Assembly: GCF_040706535.1 (NCBI RefSeq)
Contig: NZ_JAPDRJ010000001.1
Coordinates: 2,046,001 to 2,110,000 of the forward strand
Direction: 5' to 3'
Source of the DNA: Lentisalinibacter orientalis
Lineage (GTDB): Bacteria; Pseudomonadota; Gammaproteobacteria; Steroidobacterales; Woeseiaceae
DNA length: 64,000 nt
Shown here one piece after another: positions 45,966 to 54,873 of this stretch; position 1 is the first letter of the stretch; the number at the start of each line of letters is the position of its first letter. Position numbers and translations under genes: made by a program. The notes beneath the pieces were generated by a model. The model had not been told where the DNA came from. It made no database searches and saw nothing but the letters and a program-made list of their open reading frames with translations.

Positions 45966-47216
45966 ATGTACCCACAGACGATGAGCATCGCCAGCTTCGA
46001 CGAGGAACTCGCCACGGCCATGGCCGGGGAGTCGAGGCGCCAGGAGGAACACATCGAGCTCATCGCCTCGGAGAACTACGCCAGCCCCCGGGTGCTGGAG
46101 GCCCAGGGTTCCGTGCTCACCAACAAGTACGCCGAGGGCTACCCGGGCAAGCGCTACTACGGCGGCTGCGAATACGTGGACATCGCCGAGCAGCTGGCCA
46201 TCGAGCGGGCGAAGGAGCTGTTCGGCGCCGACTACGCCAACGTGCAGCCCCACTCGGGCTCCCAGGCGAACGCGGCGGCCTACCTGGCCCTGCTGAAGCC
46301 CGGCGACGGCATCCTCGGCATGAGCCTCTCCGATGGCGGCCACCTCACCCACGGGGCCGCGCCGAACTTCTCCGGCAAGCTGTTCGACGCCCACCAGTAT
46401 GGCGTGGACGAGGACGGCTACATCGACTACGACCAGGTGGCCGAGCTCGCCGAGGCGCATAAGCCGAAGATGATCGTGGCCGGTTTCTCCGCCTATTCCC
46501 GGGTGGTGGACTGGCAGAAGTTCCGCGATATCGCCGACAGCGTCGGCGCCTGGCTGCTGGTGGACATGGCCCACGTGGCCGGTCTGGTCGCCGCCGGCGT
46601 CTATCCGAACCCGGTGCCGGTGGCCGACGTGGTCACCACCACCACCCACAAGACCCTGCGCGGGCCCCGCGGCGGGCTGATCCTCGCCCGCGAGAACGAC
46701 GAGATCACGAAGAAGTTCAATTCGCTGGTCTTCCCAGGCACCCAGGGCGGGCCGCTGATGCACGTGATCGCGGCGAAGGCGGTGGCGTTCCTGGAGGCCA
46801 TGGCGCCGGAGTTCCGCGACTACCAGCAGCAGGTGATCGACAACGCCCGGGCCATGGCCGACGAGCTGATCGGCCGGGGCCACAAGATCGTCTCCGGCGG
46901 CACCGACAATCATCTGTTCCTGCTCGACCTCATCGCCAAGGACATCACCGGCAAGGACGCGGACGCCGCCCTCGGCGCCGCGAATATCACCGTGAACAAG
47001 AACACGGTGCCGAACGAGCCGCGCTCGCCCTTCGTCACCAGCGGGCTGCGCATGGGCACCCCGGCGGTCACCACCCGCGGTTTCGGCGAGGCCGAGTGCC
47101 GGCAGCTGTCCAACTGGATCGCCGACGTGCTCGAGGACATCACGGACCAGAGCCGCATCGACGCGGTCCGCCGGCAGGTGCTCGAGATCTGCGGACGATT
47201 CCCGGTCTACGGCTGA
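45966..47216 (+). CDS. glyA: Serine hydroxymethyltransferase
   Basis: The protein has 416 residues. The start at 45966 has GGAGG eight bases upstream. The pyridoxal-phosphate lysine lies in VVTTTTHKTLRGPRGG, with SENYAS, NVQPHSGSQAN and GLRMGTPAVTTRGF as further family blocks. It interconverts serine and glycine and feeds one-carbon units to purine and thymidylate synthesis. As in many gammaproteobacteria it leads the nrdR-rib-nusB gene row. No glycine riboswitch was recognised before it. Confidence 0.96.
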   Translation: MYPQTMSIASFDEELATAMAGESRRQEEHIELIASENYASPRVLEAQGSVLTNKYAEGYPGKRYYGGCEYVDIAEQLAIERAKELFGADYANVQPHSGSQANAAAYLALLKPGDGILGMSLSDGGHLTHGAAPNFSGKLFDAHQYGVDEDGYIDYDQVAELAEAHKPKMIVAGFSAYSRVVDWQKFRDIADSVGAWLLVDMAHVAGLVAAGVYPNPVPVADVVTTTTHKTLRGPRGGLILARENDEITKKFNSLVFPGTQGGPLMHVIAAKAVAFLEAMAPEFRDYQQQVIDNARAMADELIGRGHKIVSGGTDNHLFLLDLIAKDITGKDADAALGAANITVNKNTVPNEPRSPFVTSGLRMGTPAVTTRGFGEAECRQLSNWIADVLEDITDQSRIDAVRRQVLEICGRFPVYG

Positions 47217-47270
47217 TGCGCCGGCCGATGCGCTGGCCCACGTACCGGCCGATGCTCTGAGGGCGCCGCC

Positions 47271-47840
47271 GTGCACTGCCCGTTCTGCGGACACGCCGAG
47301 ACCAAGGTCATCGACTCCCGGCTCGCCGCGGAAGGGCGGCAGATCCGCCGCCGGCGCCAGTGCGAGGACTGCCGCGAGCGCTTCACCACCTTCGAGACCG
47401 CCGAGCTGGTCATGCCGCGCATCATCAAGCGCGACGAGCGGCGCCAGCCCTTCGACGAGGAAAAACTCCGCGGCAGCCTGGCGCGGGCGCTGGAGAAGCG
47501 GCCCGTCAGCGCCGAGGCGCTCGAGCAGGCCATCGGCCATCTCATCCACCGGCTGCGCACCCTCGGCGAGCGGGAGATCTCCTCGACCCTGCTCGGCGAG
47601 ATGGTGATGGAGGAGCTGCGCGAGCTGGACGAGGTGGCCTACGTGCGCTTCGCCTCCGTGTATCGCAGCTTCCAGGACGTGACCGAGTTCCAGAAGGAGA
47701 TTCGCAAGCTGCAGGCCCTGTCCGGCGCCAGCCGGGAGCAGATGTCGCTGCTGCCGGATCTCGAGGGCAGGGCGGGCGGCAAGGCCGGCGGCCGTGGTGA
47801 TGGCAATACTGCCGGCGGGAACGACGATGACGGCGACTGA
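47271..47840 (+). CDS. nrdR: Transcriptional repressor NrdR
   Basis: The protein starts with GTG and has 189 residues. It has the zinc ribbon CPFCGH...CEDC with the basic RQIRRRRQCEDCRERFTTFE, then the ATP-cone domain (RIIKRDERRQPFDEEKLRGSL). NrdR represses ribonucleotide reductase genes when dATP is high. Family members are usually about 150-160 residues; this one has an extra C-terminal tail rich in glycine and aspartate (GGKAGGRGDGNTAGGNDDDGD region), likely disordered. The tail overlaps the ribD start by 14 bases. Confidence 0.95.
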   Translation: MHCPFCGHAETKVIDSRLAAEGRQIRRRRQCEDCRERFTTFETAELVMPRIIKRDERRQPFDEEKLRGSLARALEKRPVSAEALEQAIGHLIHRLRTLGEREISSTLLGEMVMEELRELDEVAYVRFASVYRSFQDVTEFQKEIRKLQALSGASREQMSLLPDLEGRAGGKAGGRGDGNTAGGNDDDGD

Positions 47841-48966
47841 GTTCGACGTGCACGACCGGGTCTGCATGGCCCGCGCGCTGCGTCTGGCGGAGCGCGGGCG
47901 CTACACCACGGCGCCGAATCCGCGCGTGGGCTGCGTGCTCGTGCGCGGCGGCGAGGTCGTGGGGGAGGGCTGGCACGAGCGCGCCGGCGGACCCCACGCC
48001 GAAATCGCCGCGCTGGCGGCGGCCGGCGCCGCCGCGCGGGGCGCCACCGCCTACGTCAGCCTGGAGCCCTGCTGCCACCACGGGCGCACCGGCCCGTGCA
48101 CGGACGCGCTGATCGAGGCCGGCGTGGCCCGCGTGGTCTATGGCGCCGAGGACCCCAACCCCCGCGTGGCCGGCGAGGGGGCGTCGCGGCTGCGGGCGGC
48201 CGGCATCGGGGTGGCCGGCGGGTTGCTCGCCGCGCAGTCGCAGCGCCTGAACGCGGGCTTCGTCATGCGCATGCGCCACGGCCGGCCCCGGGTGACGCTG
48301 AAGACGGCCTCCAGCCTGGACGGGGCCACGGCCATGGCGAGCGGCGAGAGCCGCTGGATCACCGGCGAGGCCGCACGTCGGGACGTGCAGCGGCTGCGTG
48401 CGGCCAGCGGGGCCATCCTCACCGGCATCGGCACCGTGCTGGCCGACGATCCGCGCCTCACGGTGCGGGGCGAGGAGTTCGGTGCCGGGCCCCGGCAGCC
48501 ATTGCGGGTCGTGCTCGACAGCCGCCTGCGCACGCCGGCGGAGGCGAAAGTCCTGGCCGCCGCGGGAGCGCTGCTGGTGCACGGCCCGGCGGTTGCCCGG
48601 CCGGACGCGCTGCCCGGCGGCGCCGAGTGCGTCGCCGTGCCCGCCGGCCCCGCGGGGCTGGACCTGGGCGCGGTGCTGGCCCTGCTGGCCGAGCGGGAGG
48701 TGAACGACGTCCTGCTGGAGGCCGGCCCGGAACTCTGCGGCGCCTTCCTCGCCGCCGGACTGGTCGACGAGCTTGTGATTTACCTCGCGCCCCATATCAT
48801 GGGCAGTGAGACCCGCCGCCCCTTCGTCACGCCGGGATGGACCCGGCTGGCCGAGCGCGGCGAGGTCGACGTCATCGACGTCCGGCAGTTCGGGCCGGAC
48901 CTGCGCATCACGGCCCGGCCCGTCGCGCGCCGCCGGGGCCGCGCAGAAACCGACACGGAGACCTGA
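47827..48966 (+). CDS. ribD: Bifunctional riboflavin biosynthesis protein RibD
   Basis: The protein has 379 residues from the ATG at 47827. The deaminase half has the zinc site HAEIAAL (His57, Glu59) and PCCHHGRTGPC (Cys82, Cys91). The reductase half starts near residue 155 (RPRVTLKTASSLDGATA) and contains SRWITGEAARRDVQRLRA and VNDVLLEAGPEL. It carries out the deamination and reduction steps after GTP ring opening. The start overlaps nrdR by 14 bases, and ribE begins one base after its stop. Confidence 0.95.
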   Translation: MTATEFDVHDRVCMARALRLAERGRYTTAPNPRVGCVLVRGGEVVGEGWHERAGGPHAEIAALAAAGAAARGATAYVSLEPCCHHGRTGPCTDALIEAGVARVVYGAEDPNPRVAGEGASRLRAAGIGVAGGLLAAQSQRLNAGFVMRMRHGRPRVTLKTASSLDGATAMASGESRWITGEAARRDVQRLRAASGAILTGIGTVLADDPRLTVRGEEFGAGPRQPLRVVLDSRLRTPAEAKVLAAAGALLVHGPAVARPDALPGGAECVAVPAGPAGLDLGAVLALLAEREVNDVLLEAGPELCGAFLAAGLVDELVIYLAPHIMGSETRRPFVTPGWTRLAERGEVDVIDVRQFGPDLRITARPVARRRGRAETDTET

Positions 48967-48967
48967 C

Positions 48968-49609
48968 ATGTTCACCGGTATCGTGCGCGCCGTCGGCCGC
49001 ATCGAGCGCATCGACCAGCGCGGCGGCGACGTCCGCCTCGCCATCGCCACCGGCCCCGACCTGGATTGCAGCGTCTACGGCACCGGCGAGAGCATCGCCG
49101 TCTCCGGCGTCTGCCTGACGGCGCTGAACCTGCACGCCGGCGGTTTCGAGGCGGACGTGTCGCGGGAGACGCTGGACGTCACCAGCCTCGGCGACAAGGG
49201 CGTGGGCAGCCGGGTCAACCTGGAGCCCTCGCTGGCGCTGGGCGACCGGCTCGGCGGCCACCTGGTCACGGGCCACGTGGACTGCCTCGGCCGGCTGGAG
49301 AGTCGCAGCGAGGACGCGCGCTCGGTTAGACTCACGTTCTCGCTGCCGCGGGAGTACGCGCGCTACGTGGCCCGCAAGGGTTCGGTGGCCGTCGACGGCG
49401 TCAGCCTGACGGTGAACGAGGTCGGGCCGGAGCGTTTCGAGGTGAACATCATCCCCCACACGGCGGCCGTCACGACCCTGGGCGAGCTCGCCCCCGGCGC
49501 CGCCGTGAACGTCGAAGTGGACCTCATGGCGCGCTACGCCGAACGGCTGTTGAGCGCGGAAGGCGGCGGCGTGGATCTGGATTTACTGAAGGCCAATGGT
49601 TATGCCTGA
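48968..49609 (+). CDS. ribE: Riboflavin synthase, alpha chain
   Basis: The protein has 213 residues. It begins with the diagnostic MFTGIVRAVG and has two similar lumazine-binding halves: SIAVSGVCLTA and SVAVDGVSLTV, with GHLVTGHVDC in between. It dismutates two molecules of 6,7-dimethyl-8-ribityllumazine to riboflavin. Its C-terminus overlaps the start of the ribBX gene by 14 bases. It is named ribE here following Escherichia coli-independent usage; ribC is used as a synonym in some species. Confidence 0.95.
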   Translation: MFTGIVRAVGRIERIDQRGGDVRLAIATGPDLDCSVYGTGESIAVSGVCLTALNLHAGGFEADVSRETLDVTSLGDKGVGSRVNLEPSLALGDRLGGHLVTGHVDCLGRLESRSEDARSVRLTFSLPREYARYVARKGSVAVDGVSLTVNEVGPERFEVNIIPHTAAVTTLGELAPGAAVNVEVDLMARYAERLLSAEGGGVDLDLLKANGYA

Positions 49610-50747
49610 GACCGCAAAGAAGGACACGGGCGAGAAGATCCGTTTCTCGCCCATCGACGAGATCGTCGCCGACATCCGTGCCGGGCGCATGGTGATCATG
49701 GTCGACGACGAGGACCGTGAGAACGAGGGCGACCTCATCATGGCCGCGAACAGCGTGCGGCCCGAGGACATCAACTACATGGCCCGCTACGGGCGCGGCC
49801 TGATCTGTCTCACCCTGACCCGTGAGCGCTGCGAGCAGCTGCGCCTGCCGCTGATGGTGGGCCACACCAACGCGATGCACGCCACCAATTTCACCATCTC
49901 CATCGAGGCGGCCGAGGGCATCACCACCGGCATCTCGGCCCACGACCGGGCCCGCACCGTCCAGGCCGCCGTGGCGCCGGACGCGAAGCCGGAGGACCTC
50001 TCCCAGCCCGGCCATATCTTCCCGGTCATGGCCCAGCCCGGCGGCGTGCTGACCCGCGCGGGGCACACCGAGGCCGGCTGCGACCTGGCCCGCCTGGCGG
50101 GCATGGAGCCTGCGGCGGTGATCGTCGAGATCCTGAACGAGGACGGCAGCATGGCCCGGCGGCCGGACCTGGAGGCCTTCGCCAACCGGCACGGGCTGAA
50201 GATCGGCACGATTGCCGACCTGATCCGCTACCGGCTGGAGAAGGAGGTCTCGGTCGAGCGCATCAGCGAGCACTCGGTGCAGACCGGCGAGGGCGAATTC
50301 CGCCTGTTTTGCTTCGAGGATCACGTCAACCGCACCGTGCACGTGGCCCTGGTGCACGGCACGATCCGGCCGGACTCGACGCCGCTGGTGCGCGTGCACA
50401 TCCAGGATACCCTGGGCGACGTGGTGGGCGTGCGCGACCCGGCCTTCGGTTGGCCCCTGCGCGACGCCATGCGCCGGGTGGCGGCGGAGGAGAGCGGCGT
50501 CATCGTCATCCTGCGCGACCAGGAGGGCCCGCGGGAGTTCATGGAGGCCGTGGCCGCCATGGAGCGCCCGGTGGAGGAGCTCGAGCGGCGCCGGGACGGG
50601 GCGGCCGTGCTGCGCACGTATGGCGTGGGCGCCCAGATCCTGCGCGATCTCGGCGTGCACCGCATGCGGGTGCTCTCCGCGCCGAAACAGATGCATGCCA
50701 TCTCGGGCTTCGGCCTCGAGGTGGTGGACTACGTTCAGGGCCAGTGA
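49596..50747 (+). CDS. ribBX: 3,4-dihydroxy-2-butanone-4-phosphate synthase with degenerate GTP cyclohydrolase II domain
   Basis: The protein has 383 residues. The N-terminal half is an intact RibB: DDEDRENEGDLIMAA, a central GRGLICL and HTEAGCDLARLAG. The C-terminal half has the length and start of a GTP cyclohydrolase II domain (FRLFCFEDHVNRTVHVALVHG) but lacks the zinc-binding cysteines of SECLTGDVFGSLRCDCG; the stretch reads LVRVHIQDTLGDVVGV instead. Such RibBX proteins are known in proteobacteria, with a separate active RibA elsewhere. An ATG two codons downstream at 49602 is also possible. Confidence 0.88.
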   Translation: MVMPETAKKDTGEKIRFSPIDEIVADIRAGRMVIMVDDEDRENEGDLIMAANSVRPEDINYMARYGRGLICLTLTRERCEQLRLPLMVGHTNAMHATNFTISIEAAEGITTGISAHDRARTVQAAVAPDAKPEDLSQPGHIFPVMAQPGGVLTRAGHTEAGCDLARLAGMEPAAVIVEILNEDGSMARRPDLEAFANRHGLKIGTIADLIRYRLEKEVSVERISEHSVQTGEGEFRLFCFEDHVNRTVHVALVHGTIRPDSTPLVRVHIQDTLGDVVGVRDPAFGWPLRDAMRRVAAEESGVIVILRDQEGPREFMEAVAAMERPVEELERRRDGAAVLRTYGVGAQILRDLGVHRMRVLSAPKQMHAISGFGLEVVDYVQGQ

Positions 50748-50776
50748 CCGGCCACCGGGTGACGGACGGGAAATCG

Positions 50777-51250
50777 ATGGACAATATCAAGACCGTGGAA
50801 GGCGACCTGGTCCTGCGCGATGCCCGCATCGCCATCGTGGCCGCGCGCTTTAATGACTTCATCGTCGACCGGCTGGTGGGCGGCGCCGTCGATACGCTGC
50901 TGCGCCACGGCGCGGCCGAGGCGGATCTGGAGCTGATCCGGGTGCCGGGCGCCTGGGAGATCCCGCTGGCCGTCGACAAGGCGGCGGCCGGGCGGCGCTT
51001 CGAGGCGGTCATCGCCCTCGGTGCGGTGATCCGCGGCGCCACGCCGCATTTCGACTACGTCGCCGGACAGTGCGTCAAGGGCATCGCGGCCGCGGGCGAG
51101 CGCCACGGCGTGCCGGTGGCCTTCGGCGTGCTCACGGTGGACACCATCGAGCAGGCGGTCGAGCGGGCGGGCACCAAGGCGGGCAACAAGGGCGCGGAGG
51201 CCGCGCTGTCGGCCATCGAGATGATCAATCTGCTCAGGCGCCTCGACTGA
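50777..51250 (+). CDS. ribH: 6,7-dimethyl-8-ribityllumazine synthase
   Basis: The protein has 157 residues. It shows the family blocks RIAIVAARFNDFIVDRLV, VPGAWEIPLA, ALGAVIRGATPHFDYV and GVLTVDTIEQA, with the catalytic His just before FDYV. It condenses the RibD product with dihydroxybutanone phosphate. It lies 29 bases after ribBX and seven bases before nusB, in the conserved order. Confidence 0.95.
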   Translation: MDNIKTVEGDLVLRDARIAIVAARFNDFIVDRLVGGAVDTLLRHGAAEADLELIRVPGAWEIPLAVDKAAAGRRFEAVIALGAVIRGATPHFDYVAGQCVKGIAAAGERHGVPVAFGVLTVDTIEQAVERAGTKAGNKGAEAALSAIEMINLLRRLD

Positions 51251-51257
51251 GCCGCCC

Positions 51258-51704
51258 ATGAGCAGAGCCCCCGCAACCTCCCGGCGCAGCCGCTCGCGGG
51301 AACTCCTGGCCCAGGCGCTCTACCAGGCCCAGCTGACCGGCCAGGAGCACGCCGAACTCGCCCGTCAGTTCGCCGAGCGCGACGAGTACGCGCGGGTGGA
51401 TAAGGACTGGTTCCGCGAGATCCTGAAAGGGGCCATGGCGCACCGGGCCGACCACGAGGCGGACATCGCCGGGTTCGCCGACCGTCCCTTCGACCAGCTC
51501 GATCCGGTGGAGATCGCCGTGCTGCTGGTGGGGCTGGAGGAGCTGCGCCATCACCCGGAAGTGCCGTTCCGCGTGGTCATCAACGAGGCGGTGTCGGTGG
51601 CGCGGCGCTACGGCGCGGAAGACGGCCACAAGTACGTCAACGCCATCCTGGACAAGGCCGCGGCGCGCTATCGCCAGCCGGAGAAGGCCGTCGTCCGGCG
51701 CTAG
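51258..51704 (+). CDS. nusB: Transcription antitermination factor NusB
   Basis: The protein has 148 residues. It opens with SRRSRSRELLAQALYQAQLTG and contains LDPVEIAVLLVGLEELRHHPEVPFRVVINEAVSVARRYG in successive blocks, typical of NusB. It binds boxA RNA with NusE in rRNA antitermination. The ATG is eight bases after the ribH stop. Confidence 0.95.
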   Translation: MSRAPATSRRSRSRELLAQALYQAQLTGQEHAELARQFAERDEYARVDKDWFREILKGAMAHRADHEADIAGFADRPFDQLDPVEIAVLLVGLEELRHHPEVPFRVVINEAVSVARRYGAEDGHKYVNAILDKAAARYRQPEKAVVRR

Positions 51705-51731
51705 CCCCTCCGACCCGACGCCGGGGACCCC

Positions 51732-52694
51732 TTGGACGAATTCCAGCTCATCGAACGCTACTTCCACCGGCCGCCTCCGGGCAGCGCCGGCGTCGAGGTG
51801 GGCGTGGGCGACGACGGCGCCATCGTGCGGCTGCCGCCGGGCCGCGAACTGGTCGTGGTCGTCGACACCCTGGTCGCCGGCGTGCATTTCCCCGCGGACA
51901 TGACGCCCGCGGACGTGGGCTACCGGGCCCTGGCCGTGAACCTCAGCGATATCGCGGCGATGGGTGCGGAGCCCGCCTGGATGACGCTGGCGCTGACGCT
52001 GCCGGCGCCGGACGCCGACTGGCTGGAGGGCTTCGCCGCCGGCCTCTGGGGCCTGGCCGAGCGCCACGGCGTCGCATTGGTCGGCGGCGACACGACCCGC
52101 GGGCCGCTCACCGTCAGCGTGGAGGTGCTGGGCCACCTGCCCGCGGGTACCCGCCTGCTGCGCGGCGGGGCCCGGCCGGGCGACCGGGTCTTCGTGAGCG
52201 GCACGCCGGGCGATGCCGCGGCGGGCCTCGGCCTGTCGTCGCCCGCCGGTGCGGCAGAACGCCGGCTGCGCGCGCGCTTCCTGCGGCCCGAGCCCCGGCT
52301 CGGCCTCGGCCTCGCGCTCGCGGACCGGGCCCGCGCCGGCATAGCCGCTATAGCTGCCATAGACGTCTCCGACGGCCTGCTGGCCGATCTGGCGCACATC
52401 TGCGAGGCCAGCGGCGCCGGCGCGGTGATCGACGAGGAGCGTCTGCCCCTGTCGGCGGCACTGCTCGAGGTGGCGGGCCGCGAGCGCGCGGCCGAGCTCG
52501 CGCTGACCGGCGGCGACGATTACGAACTCTGCTTCACGCTGCCGCCTGACGTGGCTGCGGACGAGCTCTCCGCCGATGTGGCCGTCACCGAGATCGGCGT
52601 CATGACGCCGGAGCCGGGCATCCGGCTGCGCCGGCAGGGGCGCGACGTGCCGCTGCCGGGGGGCGGCTATCGGCACTTCGGAGACGGGCCATGA
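51732..52694 (+). CDS. thiL: Thiamine-monophosphate kinase
   Basis: The protein has 320 residues from a TTG start. It has the Mg-binding VGVGDDGAIV and VVVVDTLVAGVHFP at the N-terminus, then VNLSDIAAMGAEP, GGDTTRGPL and IDVSDGLLADLAHI, all characteristic of ThiL. It phosphorylates thiamine monophosphate to thiamine pyrophosphate. The C-terminus overlaps pgpA by four bases (ATGA), so the two are coupled. A short repeat of GIAAIAAID precedes the VSDGL motif. Confidence 0.94.
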   Translation: MDEFQLIERYFHRPPPGSAGVEVGVGDDGAIVRLPPGRELVVVVDTLVAGVHFPADMTPADVGYRALAVNLSDIAAMGAEPAWMTLALTLPAPDADWLEGFAAGLWGLAERHGVALVGGDTTRGPLTVSVEVLGHLPAGTRLLRGGARPGDRVFVSGTPGDAAAGLGLSSPAGAAERRLRARFLRPEPRLGLGLALADRARAGIAAIAAIDVSDGLLADLAHICEASGAGAVIDEERLPLSAALLEVAGRERAAELALTGGDDYELCFTLPPDVAADELSADVAVTEIGVMTPEPGIRLRRQGRDVPLPGGGYRHFGDGP

Positions 52695-53182
52695 GCCGGC
52701 CGTCGGCGCGCACCGTCTTCGGCGATCCGATCCACTTCCTGGCCTTCGGCGCGGGCGCGGGCCTGGCGCCTAAGGCGCCCGGCACCGTGGGCTCCCTGTG
52801 GGGCGTGGCGCTCGCCTGGCTCACCGCCGGCTGGGCGCTGCCGGCCCAGCTCGCGCTGCTGGCGGTGCTGATCGTGGCGGGCTTCGGCATCTGCGGCGAG
52901 AGCGCCCGGCGGCTCGGCGAGCACGACCACCCCGGCATCGTCTGGGACGAGATCGCGGGCTGCTATCTGACGCTGCTGGTGGCCGGCCCGGAGCTCGTGT
53001 GGCTCGTCGCCGGATTCGCCGCGTTCCGGCTGTTCGACATCTGGAAACCCTGGCCGATTCGGGACCTGGATCACAGACTCCACGGAGGCGCCGGAATTAT
53101 GCTCGACGACGTCGTTGCGGGGGTCTACGGCGCCCTCGCTCTCGCCGTCCTCGAATGGATCAGCAGCACCTCGTTAAGTTAA
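52691..53182 (+). CDS. pgpA: Phosphatidylglycerophosphatase A
   Basis: The protein has 163 residues and about four membrane helices. It contains FGAGAGLAPKAPGTVGSLWG, IVWDEIAGCYLTLL and FRLFDIWKPWPIRDLDHRLHGG, the family signatures. It removes phosphate from phosphatidylglycerophosphate at the inner membrane. It overlaps thiL by four bases and is followed directly, without a gap, by the kinase gene (TAA then ATG). Confidence 0.95.
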   Translation: MSRPSARTVFGDPIHFLAFGAGAGLAPKAPGTVGSLWGVALAWLTAGWALPAQLALLAVLIVAGFGICGESARRLGEHDHPGIVWDEIAGCYLTLLVAGPELVWLVAGFAAFRLFDIWKPWPIRDLDHRLHGGAGIMLDDVVAGVYGALALAVLEWISSTSLS

Positions 53183-54523
53183 ATGGGACAGCCAGTCGCC
53201 ACACACGCCTCTTCGTCCGTCCTGCCGGAGAAGATCGGCAAGTACGTCATCATCAACGAGGTGGGGCGGGGCAGTACGGGTAACGTCTACCTGTCGCACG
53301 ATCCGTACTACCGGCGCGACGTCGCCATCAAGGTCTACAACATCGGCAACGACGAGGACGACGCGGAGCGCACGCGGGTCACCCGCAAGATGTTCTTCAA
53401 CGAGGCCCACATGGTGGGCATGCTGCAGCACCCGAACATCCTGCCCATCTACGATGCCGGCGAGGAAGACGGCAAGTACTACGTCGTCACCGAGCACGTC
53501 CACGGCGCGCGCACGCTGGCCAAGTACTGCAAGCCGGACAACCTGCTGCGCGTCGACGACGTCGTGGAGATCATCTACAAGTGCGCGAAGGCGCTGCACT
53601 ACGCGCACAGCCGCGGCGTGATCCACCGCGACATCAAACCCAGCAACATCATGCTCACGACCGACAACGACGTGCGCATCATCGACTTCGGCATCGCGCT
53701 GGTGAACGACTCCGACGTCTCCCAGATCCAGGGCATCGCCGGCTCGCCGAGCTACATGTCGCCGGAGCAGGTGCAGTCCCACGCGCTCACCAACCGCTCT
53801 GACCTCTATTCGCTGGGCGCGGTGATGTACGAGCTGCTGACCGGTTTCCGGCCTTTCCGCGCCAACAACCTGTCGAAGCTGCTGCACCAAATCGTCTACG
53901 CCACGCCCCAGCCCATCCTGCGCTACCGCGACGACATCGGCGAGGAGCTGGAGAACGTGGTGGCCGTGGCGCTGCAGAAGGATCCGGACAAGCGTTACGC
54001 CAACGGTCTCGCGCTGGCCGCGGAACTGACCCGGGTCTACCAGCAGCTGCGCGAGCGCTACGACAGCCTCGACAACAACGAGCACTTCAACCTGCTGCGC
54101 CAGCTGCGTTTCTTCCACGACTTCTCGCACAGCGAGATCTGGGAAGTGCTGCGCGCGAGCGACTGGCGGGAATACAAGGAAGGCGAGGAGATCGTGCGCG
54201 AGGGCGAGATCGACGACCGCTTCTACATCATCGTCGCCGGCCAGGTGTCGGTGTCGAACCACGGCCGCGAGGTCGGCCGCCTCGGCCCGGGCGAGTGCTT
54301 CGGCGAGTCGAGTTACGTCAGCGGCGCCAAGACCCTGGCGTCCATCAGCGCGCGCAAGCCGCTGACCTTGCTGAGGGTGAGCGCCACCCTGATGGAGCAG
54401 GTGTCCTCATCCTGCCAGCTGCGTTTCAACAAGGTGTTCCTGCGCTCGATGATCCATCGCCTGCAGCTCGCCAGCCAGCCGCTGGAAGACACCGCGCCCC
54501 ACGACGTGCACCCGGCCGGTTGA
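53183..54523 (+). CDS. Serine/threonine protein kinase fused to a cyclic nucleotide-binding domain
   Basis: The protein has 446 residues. Residues about 20-280 are a complete Hanks-type kinase: GRGSTGNVY loop (28-36), Lys50, HRDIKPSN (149-155, Asp150), DFG at 168-170, and SPSYMSPEQ in the activation segment. Residues about 315-425 are a cNMP-binding/CRP-type beta-barrel (EGEEIVREGEIDDRFYIIVAG and GRLGPGECFGES). There is no membrane helix, so it is cytoplasmic. The fusion suggests a kinase controlled by a cyclic nucleotide or similar ligand. The start codon follows the pgpA stop directly, so it is transcribed with the riboflavin/thiL/pgpA genes. Confidence 0.92.
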   Translation: MGQPVATHASSSVLPEKIGKYVIINEVGRGSTGNVYLSHDPYYRRDVAIKVYNIGNDEDDAERTRVTRKMFFNEAHMVGMLQHPNILPIYDAGEEDGKYYVVTEHVHGARTLAKYCKPDNLLRVDDVVEIIYKCAKALHYAHSRGVIHRDIKPSNIMLTTDNDVRIIDFGIALVNDSDVSQIQGIAGSPSYMSPEQVQSHALTNRSDLYSLGAVMYELLTGFRPFRANNLSKLLHQIVYATPQPILRYRDDIGEELENVVAVALQKDPDKRYANGLALAAELTRVYQQLRERYDSLDNNEHFNLLRQLRFFHDFSHSEIWEVLRASDWREYKEGEEIVREGEIDDRFYIIVAGQVSVSNHGREVGRLGPGECFGESSYVSGAKTLASISARKPLTLLRVSATLMEQVSSSCQLRFNKVFLRSMIHRLQLASQPLEDTAPHDVHPAG

Positions 54524-54554
54524 CGGCCGGTATGGGCGAGGCGGGCTGACGCCA

Positions 54555-54797
54555 CTAGTCTCCCGGTTCGAACGGGGCGGTCTCCTCCTCGCCGCCGGCC
54601 TTCTTCAGCAGCACTTCCACCTTCTGCTCGGCGTCGCGCAAAGCCGTCTGGCACTGGCGCGTCAGCGTGATGCCGCGCTCGAATTTCTTCATGGCTTCCT
54701 CCAGCGGCAGGTCGCCGGTCTCCATCTCCTCGACCAGCGACTCCAGTTCGCCGAGCGCCTGTTCCAGATTGATATCTTTGTGTTTCTTGCCGGCCAT
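54555..54797 (-). CDS. xseB: Exodeoxyribonuclease VII small subunit
   Basis: The protein has 80 residues. The pattern NLEQALGELESLVEEMETGDLPLEEAMKKFERGITLTRQCQTALRDAEQKVE, read in blocks, is diagnostic of XseB. It forms a complex with XseA that degrades single-stranded DNA. In many relatives it precedes ispA and dxs; those genes are not visible here, so it stands alone, transcribed opposite to its neighbours. Confidence 0.92.
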   Translation of the reverse strand: MAGKKHKDINLEQALGELESLVEEMETGDLPLEEAMKKFERGITLTRQCQTALRDAEQKVEVLLKKAGGEEETAPFEPGD

Positions 54798-54873
54798 GGG
54801 CGTTCCCCTTGCAGATTGCGGCTACGCTACCGGCGCCACCCCGGCGGGTCAACGCGCGCCCGCGCGCGGGCGC

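Noticed and set aside
45840..47867. Long minus-strand frame across glyA and nrdR
   Set aside because: It is antisense to two unmistakable genes and has no ribosome-binding site or motif.
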